From the NCBI GenBank assembly GCA_902362725.1, contig CABIXM010000003.1:62001-126000 (forward strand): 64,000 nucleotides of DNA. The letters run 5' to 3'. Positions 58,932 to 64,000 of the stretch are shown here, one piece after another (within the stretch, counting starts at the first letter, position 1; the number at the start of each line of letters is the position of its first letter). The position numbers and the translations under genes were made by a program. The DNA is from Clostridiaceae bacterium. GTDB lineage: Bacteria; Bacillota; Clostridia; Lachnospirales; Lachnospiraceae. Under the pieces are notes generated by a model. That model did not search any database. It had not been told where the DNA came from and was given only the letters and a program-made list of their open reading frames with translations.

Positions 58932-60974
58932 ATGGGAAAATCTTTATATATCGCAGAGAAGCCCAGCGTGGCACAGGAATTCGCCAGGGCGCTGGGGCTT
59001 CAGACTGCCAGAAGGGACGGCTATCTGGAGGGTGAGGACGCCATCGTGACCTGGTGCGTGGGGCATCTGGTGACCATGAGCTATCCGGAGGTCTACGACG
59101 GGCGCCTGAAAAAATGGAGTCTGTCCACCCTGCCGTTCCTGCCGAAGGAATTCAAGTATGAGGTCATTCCCTCGGTGAAAAAGCAGTATACGATTGTCAG
59201 CGGCCTTCTGAACCGGCCGGACGTGGAGATCATCTACGTCTGTACCGACTCGGGGCGGGAAGGAGAATATATCTACCGTCTGGTGGAACAGATGGCTGGC
59301 GTTAAAGGAAAAAAGCGTCGTAGGGTCTGGATCGATTCCCAGACAGAAGAGGAGATCTTACGCGGCATCCGGGAGGCGAAGGATCTGTCGGAATACGATA
59401 ATCTGGCCAGCGCCGCCTATCTCAGGGCCAAAGAGGACTATCTGATGGGGATTAATTTTTCCCGCCTCTTAAGTCTCAAATATGGCGACACCATTTCCAA
59501 TTACCTGAATACCCGTTACACAGTCATTTCCGTGGGACGGGTCATGACCTGCGTGCTGGGCATGGTGGTGCGGAGAGAACGGGAGATTCGGGAATTCGTG
59601 AAGACCCCCTTTTACCGGGTGCTGGGAGACTTCGGGCTCCATGGCCGCAGCTTTGAGGGCGAATGGCGGGCCGTATCGGGTTCTGCCTACTGCGAACCGC
59701 ATAAATTATATAAGGAAAATGGATATAAGAAGAAAGAGGACGCGGAAAGCTTAATCCGATTTTTGGAAGCAGAAAAGCCGGTACAGGCGGTGCTGGCTTC
59801 CATGGAGCGGAAGAAGGAGAAGAAAAATCCCCCCCTTCTGTTCAACCTGGCGGAGCTTCAGAACGAGTGTTCCCGCCGCTTTAAGTTAAGCCCCGACGAG
59901 ACCCTACGGGTGGTGCAGGAGCTTTATGAAAAAAAACTGGTGACCTACCCCCGAACCGACGCTCGCGTGCTTTCCAGCGCCGTGGCGAAAGAAATCTACA
60001 AGAACATCGGGGGATTGCGCTCCTATGGAAAACTTTCGGAGTATGCGAACGAAATCCTGAATGGCACAGCCTGGAAGGGCATTGCAAAGACCCGCTATGT
60101 AAATGATAAGCAGATTACTGACCACTATGCCATTGTGCCGACTGGTCAGGGCCTTTCGGCGCTTCGAAGTCTGAATCCGGTGTCGGAGCAGATTTACGAG
60201 GTCATTGCCCGGCGTTTTCTGGCTATCTTTTATCCGGCGGCTGAGTACCAGAAGATGCAGCTGGTGATCGAGGTACGGGGTGAGCGATTTTTCTCAGGCT
60301 TCAAGGTGCTGCTGAACGAGGGATATCTGAAAGTGCTGCCCCAGGGCCTGTCGGAAGCCGCGAAGAAAAAAGCTGACGCGGAAAATGAGGAGACCGAGGA
60401 TGTACGGGTGGACGCGGAATTTTTGGAGCTCCTAAAGCATCTGAAAAAAGGTGATTCTGTGGAGGTCAGCGGCTTTCATATCAAGGAGGGGGAGACTTCC
60501 CCGCCCAAGCGCTACAATTCCGGCTCCATGATTCTGGCCATGGAAAATGCGGGCCAGCTCATTGAGGACGAGGAGCTGCGGGCTCAGATCAAGGGCAGCG
60601 GCATTGGCACCAGCGCCACCCGGGCCGAGATCCTGAAGAAGTTAGTCAATAATAAGTATATTGCCCTGAATAAAAAGACCCAGATCATTACGCCGACCCT
60701 TTTAGGGGAAATGATTTTCGACGTGGTGCGGGCGTCCATTTACGGGCTTCTGAATCCGGAGCTGACTGCCAGCTGGGAGAAAGGCCTGACCCAGATGGCT
60801 GAGGGAACCATTACAGAAGATTATTACATGCAGAAGTTGGAAAAGTATATTACGGACAAGACGCAGGCAGTGCTTGCTGCCGATTACCGGAGAGCCCTGC
60901 GCCCCTGTTTTGACGCGTCCGCCCGTTTTTATAAAACCCAGAAAAATGTGAAAAAGGAGACGAAAAAGAAATGA
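58932..60974 (+). CDS. topB: Type IA DNA topoisomerase III
   Basis: A 680-residue topoisomerase. The Toprim domain starts LYIAEKPSVAQEFARALG and has CTDSGREGEYIYRL. The catalytic Tyr339 is in KLVTYPRTDARVLS. The C-terminal part lacks zinc fingers, as in TopB. It decatenates DNA by single-strand passage. Together with the two following genes, which overlap by 4 and 8 bp, it forms a tight unit. A mobile-element-type TopB is possible, but base composition is like the neighbours. Confidence 0.93.
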   Translation: MGKSLYIAEKPSVAQEFARALGLQTARRDGYLEGEDAIVTWCVGHLVTMSYPEVYDGRLKKWSLSTLPFLPKEFKYEVIPSVKKQYTIVSGLLNRPDVEIIYVCTDSGREGEYIYRLVEQMAGVKGKKRRRVWIDSQTEEEILRGIREAKDLSEYDNLASAAYLRAKEDYLMGINFSRLLSLKYGDTISNYLNTRYTVISVGRVMTCVLGMVVRREREIREFVKTPFYRVLGDFGLHGRSFEGEWRAVSGSAYCEPHKLYKENGYKKKEDAESLIRFLEAEKPVQAVLASMERKKEKKNPPLLFNLAELQNECSRRFKLSPDETLRVVQELYEKKLVTYPRTDARVLSSAVAKEIYKNIGGLRSYGKLSEYANEILNGTAWKGIAKTRYVNDKQITDHYAIVPTGQGLSALRSLNPVSEQIYEVIARRFLAIFYPAAEYQKMQLVIEVRGERFFSGFKVLLNEGYLKVLPQGLSEAAKKKADAENEETEDVRVDAEFLELLKHLKKGDSVEVSGFHIKEGETSPPKRYNSGSMILAMENAGQLIEDEELRAQIKGSGIGTSATRAEILKKLVNNKYIALNKKTQIITPTLLGEMIFDVVRASIYGLLNPELTASWEKGLTQMAEGTITEDYYMQKLEKYITDKTQAVLAADYRRALRPCFDASARFYKTQKNVKKETKKK

Positions 60975-61639
60975 AAGCATTGGAAGTAAAAGAACTGTAT
61001 ACCTTAAGTGAGACTTTAGCTGCGCCCCTTCTTGAGAGCGTCACCTATCCCTGGGAGGCTCTGCCGAAGATCCACGATTTTATTCTGAAGCTTGGCGAGA
61101 GCTTAAACGAGGAAGAGTACGAGAAACGCGGAGAGAATATCTGGATTGCCCGCTCTGCCAAGGTGGCTCCCACTGTGTCCATCACCGGTCCCTGCATCAT
61201 TGGAAAGGATACCGAGGTACGCCACTGTGCCTTTATCCGTGGAAATGCCCTAGTGGGAGAGGGAGCCGTAGTCGGCAACTCTACAGAGCTGAAAAATGTG
61301 ATCCTGTTCAACAAGGTGCAGGTTCCCCATTACAATTATGTGGGCGATTCCATCCTGGGTTACAAGGCCCATATGGGCGCAGGATCCATCACCTCCAATG
61401 TAAAATCAGATAAGAAACTGGTGAAGGTCCACACTCTCGAGGGCGATATTGAGACCGGCATCAAGAAGTTCGGCGCTATGCTGGGCGATGAGGTGGAGGT
61501 GGGCTGCGGCTCTGTCCTGAATCCTGGAACGGTCATCGGAGCGCACACCAACATCTATCCGCTGTCCTCCGTGCGCGGCGTGGTAGCGGCCAACTCTATC
61601 TATAAGAAGCAGGGTGAGGTTGCCGAAAAGCATGAATAA
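60971..61639 (+). CDS. Left-handed beta-helix acyl/nucleotidyltransferase-like protein
   Basis: A 222-residue protein. An N-terminal helical part (~60 residues) is followed by hexapeptide repeats of a left-handed beta-helix (VAPTVSITGPCIIGKDTEV, AFIRGNALVGEGAVVGNS). It resembles the acetyltransferase domain of GlmU and is often named 'UDP-N-acetylglucosamine pyrophosphorylase', but the uridylyltransferase half is absent. Substrate unknown. Overlaps topB by 4 bp (ATGA) and traX by 8 bp. Confidence 0.83.
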   Translation: MKALEVKELYTLSETLAAPLLESVTYPWEALPKIHDFILKLGESLNEEEYEKRGENIWIARSAKVAPTVSITGPCIIGKDTEVRHCAFIRGNALVGEGAVVGNSTELKNVILFNKVQVPHYNYVGDSILGYKAHMGAGSITSNVKSDKKLVKVHTLEGDIETGIKKFGAMLGDEVEVGCGSVLNPGTVIGAHTNIYPLSSVRGVVAANSIYKKQGEVAEKHE

Positions 61640-62387
61640 GACAGATCATGGCGGGCTGCTTTCGGGAAGTACCCTGAAGTGGCTTGCCATTCTCCTGATG
61701 CTCATCGACCATGTGGGAGCGAGCCTTTTGGAGGTCTTTGTCCTGAACGGCTACAGCAATTCCCCGCTGGCCGGACTTACAGGAAATGTGGATTTCTGGT
61801 GGAAGGTGGATCGCGTTCTGCGCTATATTGGTCGTTCCGCCTTTCCGATTTTCTGCTTTCTACTGGTGGAGGGCGCAGTGCATACCAGGGATATCCGGCG
61901 CTATGCAGGAAGAATGATAGCATTTGCGTTTGTCTCGGAGCTCCCCTTTGATCTGGCCTTGCGAAATCATTTTCCATGGTGGGCGCACCAGAACGTATTC
62001 TTTACCCTGGCGTTGGGACTGTCTGCCATTCTGGTCTTTCAGCGAAGCGCCGGGAGAGAGTGGCGCGGCCTGGCGGCTCTGGGCGCAGCGGCGATTCTGG
62101 CGGAAGTCTGCAAAACCGACTACGGCGCCACCGGCGTGCTGGTCATCACGCTGATGTACCTGTTGCGGGAGAACCGTGCCGCGGCCCTGGCGGTCTCTTA
62201 TGTCCTGCTGGCCGTTGGCGGCAGCATAGAACTTTACGCTCTGCCCGGCTTCCTGGCCCTGCTTCTCTATAACGGAAAGCGTGGCCGTCAGCCCAAGCGC
62301 TTTTTCTATTGGTTTTATCCGGTGCATCTGCTGGCGCTGTGGGGAATAGGAAATTTTGTCCTGCCATACGTGATTGAAAAAATCTGA
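61632..62387 (+). CDS. TraX-family membrane protein
   Basis: A 251-residue protein with about seven to eight membrane segments. The N-terminal LKWLAILLMLIDHVG and GRSAFPIFCFLLVEGAVHTRD are signatures of TraX, a membrane acyltransferase-like family first known from F pilin acetylation. Chromosomal homologues without conjugation genes, as here, are common in Firmicutes and of unknown role. Starts within the end of the preceding gene; weak ribosome site. Confidence 0.85.
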   Translation: MNKTDHGGLLSGSTLKWLAILLMLIDHVGASLLEVFVLNGYSNSPLAGLTGNVDFWWKVDRVLRYIGRSAFPIFCFLLVEGAVHTRDIRRYAGRMIAFAFVSELPFDLALRNHFPWWAHQNVFFTLALGLSAILVFQRSAGREWRGLAALGAAAILAEVCKTDYGATGVLVITLMYLLRENRAAALAVSYVLLAVGGSIELYALPGFLALLLYNGKRGRQPKRFFYWFYPVHLLALWGIGNFVLPYVIEKI

Positions 62388-62415
62388 CATTCTAAAAGAG
62401 CATATTTGAGAGAAA

Positions 62416-62452
62416 AGCCTGTCGAAGGGAAATATTGCTTCGACAGGCTCTT
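62416..62452. terminator. Bidirectional terminator between traX and Rpn-like copy 3
   Basis: AGCCTGTCGAAG (62416-62427) with CTTCGACAGGCT (62438-62449), a perfect 12-bp stem followed by CTTT on the plus strand, and by CTTTTCTCTC on the minus strand. Confidence 0.85.
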
Positions 62453-62458
62453 TGTAGA

Positions 62459-63313
62459 TTATAAATGAAACTCTGAAAAAAGTGATTCCCGATATCCAGG
62501 GTCTTCTGTGACACGTTTGATATCAGCGATACGATTGCTGTCAAGCAGCTTCCCAATGAGAGTAGATAGACGGGAAATACCTTCCTCAAGGCCTTTCTGC
62601 TCTCGAGCTTCCAATCTGCTTGCAAATAATTCTTCCAATGCTTCGCACATAGATGCTTCATCTCCTTCATTTAATGAATTAGCACGGATAACCGCGTTCA
62701 TGAAGGTCTTGTACACGGGGTCATCCTCATGGGGCTTATAGGCAAGACCGAGCTCCTCAAGAGGCATATCTTTTGTAATGTGATTTGTCAGGCAATGTAG
62801 CCAAAGATACCTGTTAGGCGGCAACTGCGGTAAGACAATCAGTTGAACCGGAAACAGTCCTATGTGTATATAATATAATCCATCAATGATTTTTTCAACA
62901 GGATCTTTTGTGACTTTCATAAAATTTTTTCGGATATAAGCGAAAAGCTTTTTAGGGTAGCGGTGTGTGATCAGGGTGAGGGTGACTTGCTCTACTGCTT
63001 TCGACTGATTTAAAAAGTCAGGAAAACTGCATACATAGGACAGTGCCTTGAAAAAATTGGAAATATTCATGGATTCATGGGGTCCTTTATAGTCAACCAG
63101 GTTATAAGTACGAAAAAATCTGGCAATCGGTGAACCAATGGAGGGACTGCCTGGAATTTTTTGGATTAGGCAGTCAACACGACGCGGTCCTTCATTTAAT
63201 GGGAATTCTGGAAGATAAGTAAGAATATCACTGGTATGCGCCAATTCAATCTGAAGTCCGGATACAATTGCAGCATGCCAGTTAATGCGTGGTTTGGATT
63301 TAGATGAGTTCAT
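62459..63313 (-). CDS. Rpn-like PD-(D/E)XK nuclease/transposase family protein, copy 3
   Basis: A 284-residue divergent paralogue of copies 1 and 2. The nuclease residues keep the same numbering: Glu23, Asp47 (RRVDCLI) and Asp74-Tyr-Lys76 (VDYKGP). The GxQ hinge is reduced to a short EQKGLEEG segment, while the C-terminal helical tail and ending (EFHL) are kept. ATG 63313 aligns with the start of copy 2, and follows GGGAGG at a long ~14-nt spacing; an earlier codon at 63349 lies upstream of that site. It is divergent from a helix-turn-helix gene, which may regulate it. Confidence 0.75.
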   Translation of the reverse strand: MNSSKSKPRINWHAAIVSGLQIELAHTSDILTYLPEFPLNEGPRRVDCLIQKIPGSPSIGSPIARFFRTYNLVDYKGPHESMNISNFFKALSYVCSFPDFLNQSKAVEQVTLTLITHRYPKKLFAYIRKNFMKVTKDPVEKIIDGLYYIHIGLFPVQLIVLPQLPPNRYLWLHCLTNHITKDMPLEELGLAYKPHEDDPVYKTFMNAVIRANSLNEGDEASMCEALEELFASRLEAREQKGLEEGISRLSTLIGKLLDSNRIADIKRVTEDPGYRESLFSEFHL

Positions 63314-63366
63314 AGAATAAACGGGCGCCTCCCTGGGGTAAAGTTTCAAAATTCATTTGGGGCTAT

Positions 63367-63431
63367 TGCACAGGTGCACGAAAATGCTTCTTGAATGATT
63401 AGATAGTAACATAAAAAATTCAAAAGTGCAA
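63367..63431 (-). promoter_or_regulatory. Promoter and dyad of Rpn-like copy 3
   Basis: Minus strand: -35 TTGCAC (63431-63426), 17-bp spacer, -10 TACTAT (63408-63403). A dyad TGCAC-ag-GTGCA (63367-63378) lies about 54 nt before the start codon, the same position as the dyads of copies 1 and 2. Confidence 0.6.
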
Positions 63432-63449
63432 CACTTACGCAACAAATAA

Positions 63450-63478
63450 TTGACAAAGCAACAAAAATGATATAAGAT
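63450..63478 (+). promoter_or_regulatory. Promoter of the helix-turn-helix gene
   Basis: -35 TTGACA (63450-63455), 17-bp spacer, -10 TAAGAT (63473-63478); an alternative -10 TATAAG starts at 63471. Three GCAAC units (63428-63432, 63439-63443, 63458-63462) lie between and over the two divergent -35 boxes and could be regulator binding sites. Confidence 0.6.
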
Positions 63479-63511
63479 AAAAATGTAAACAGATTTATAG
63501 AGGACAGAAAG

Positions 63512-64000
63512 ATGGAAATAGATAAGAGCTTAGTGGAACTGAAAGATATCTCTGAGAAAGAAAACCAAGATGATTTTAAAAAACGACTTATGAGGTATAT
63601 GGAATTGTTGGCAGGCTACCGCAAATATAAAGAACCAGATAGAGAACAGGTGGCAGAACTGGTGGTCCAGGCAAAAGGGGATCGGAGTATGAGACAATTT
63701 GCCGCTGATATAGGAGTAAATGTCTCCACTTTATCACGGGTTATAAATCAGAAGACGAGTACAGCAAATTCAGATGAACTGATGGCTAAAATTGCGGCGG
63801 GCGCGGATTCTTACGCGGATTTCAGTTTTGAGAGAATTATGGATGCAAATGGGAAAATCGAAGCTGATGCGAGAAAAACTGCAGAAGCGGAAGAATATAT
63901 TCAAAAATGTAAGCAAATATTATTGACAGGATTGATTGGCCGGGGATATTCCGTAAAAGAAGTAACGCAGGAGGTTCCAATGTGTGATTGGATCTTACAG
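63512..64000 (+). CDS. Helix-turn-helix protein, 3' end outside window
   Basis: The frame from ATG 63512 is open to the window edge (163 codons visible). AGAGGA lies 7 bp upstream. Residues ~58-80 (DRSMRQFAADIGVNVSTLSRVI) have the spacing of an XRE/Cro-type helix-turn-helix with recognition helix VSTLSRV. The following part is charged and helical. It is divergent from Rpn-like copy 3 with 198 bp between, holding back-to-back promoters and short repeats, so it may be the regulator of that gene. Function otherwise unknown. Confidence 0.75.
   Translation, partial: MEIDKSLVELKDISEKENQDDFKKRLMRYMELLAGYRKYKEPDREQVAELVVQAKGDRSMRQFAADIGVNVSTLSRVINQKTSTANSDELMAKIAAGADSYADFSFERIMDANGKIEADARKTAEAEEYIQKCKQILLTGLIGRGYSVKEVTQEVPMCDWILQ

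Noticed and set aside
63428..63462. GCAAC repeats as a CRISPR array
   Set aside because: Units are only 5 bp with irregular spacing (11 and 19 bp); no cas genes. The 9-bp tandem at 14645 is rejected for the same reason.

Overview
The window reads as a chromosomal segment of a Gram-positive anaerobe of the class Clostridia, most likely a member of the Lachnospiraceae. The main reasons are: strong AGGAGG-type ribosome-binding sites, dense short operons with 1-11 bp overlaps, clustered mreBCD-pbp2-minCDE-rodA-mgsA genes, SepF and a PrsA-type lipoprotein, and the family pair DUF5717/DUF5716 that I associate with Lachnospiraceae. This rests on gene content only; no 16S rRNA gene is present, so the genus cannot be named.

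Layout. (1) Positions 1-5.8 kb: an AT-rich block (about one third GC by eye) holding the end of a surface-polysaccharide locus: a partial glycosyltransferase, a Wzx-type flippase, a DegT/DnrJ aminotransferase, an ATP-grasp ligase and a GltS-type symporter. (2) 5.8-6.9 kb: a frameshifted PD-(D/E)XK 'Rpn-like' gene, bounded by hairpins, sits exactly where base composition jumps to about 50% GC. (3) 7.0-10.5 kb: a complete three-gene set for UDP-N-acetyl-L-fucosamine (CapE/CapF/CapG, also called FnlABC). (4) 10.5-15.1 kb: glycerol dehydrogenase, an intact second Rpn-like gene flanked by 42-bp direct repeats, an AAA-ATPase/PD-(D/E)XK protein and a small acidic membrane protein. (5) 15.3-20 kb: Maf, two HAD phosphatases, a small unknown, a parvulin-like lipoprotein, then a giant palindrome and a convergent CobD/HisC-like aminotransferase. 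(6) 20-24.6 kb: an operon of three poorly understood proteins (DUF5717, an actin/Hsp70-like DUF5716, a TPR-like protein) behind a clear sigma-A promoter. (7) 24.6-33.6 kb: a polar amino-acid ABC transporter, miaA, a YnbB-type PLP enzyme, two FAD oxidoreductases, DUF4321 and radC. (8) 33.7-42.5 kb: the cell-shape/division cluster mreB-mreC-mreD-pbp2-minC-minD-minE-rodA-mgsA. (9) 42.6-49.2 kb: a P-loop protein, a HlyD-like protein, yggS, sepF, ylmH, aroB, lspA and an RluD-type synthase. (10) 49.2-62.4 kb: tRNA-Leu(CAA), a zf-HC2 protein, polA, coaE, a YycJ-type hydrolase, ACT and PFL/DUF711 proteins, a HAD phosphatase, tmcAL, an RluA-type synthase, topB, a left-handed beta-helix protein and TraX. 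(11) 62.4-64 kb: a third Rpn-like gene divergent from a helix-turn-helix gene that runs off the window.

How the parts work together. The first 10.5 kb builds and exports a surface glycan whose sugars probably include N-acetyl-L-fucosamine and an amino-dideoxy sugar. The 33-49 kb stretch is the rod-elongation and septum-placement machinery. The rest is housekeeping: tRNA and rRNA modification, replication and repair, CoA, shikimate pathway, lipoprotein processing.

Least explained by known gene content are: (a) a 124-130 nt intergenic element present twice (33606-33735 and 54032-54155), each copy able to fold into the same three-way junction, with compensatory changes in the closing stem; (b) the three-copy Rpn-like family, which shares promoter placement and a dyad about 50 nt before the start codon; (c) the DUF5717/DUF5716/TPR operon; and (d) a roughly 165-nt palindrome between convergent genes.
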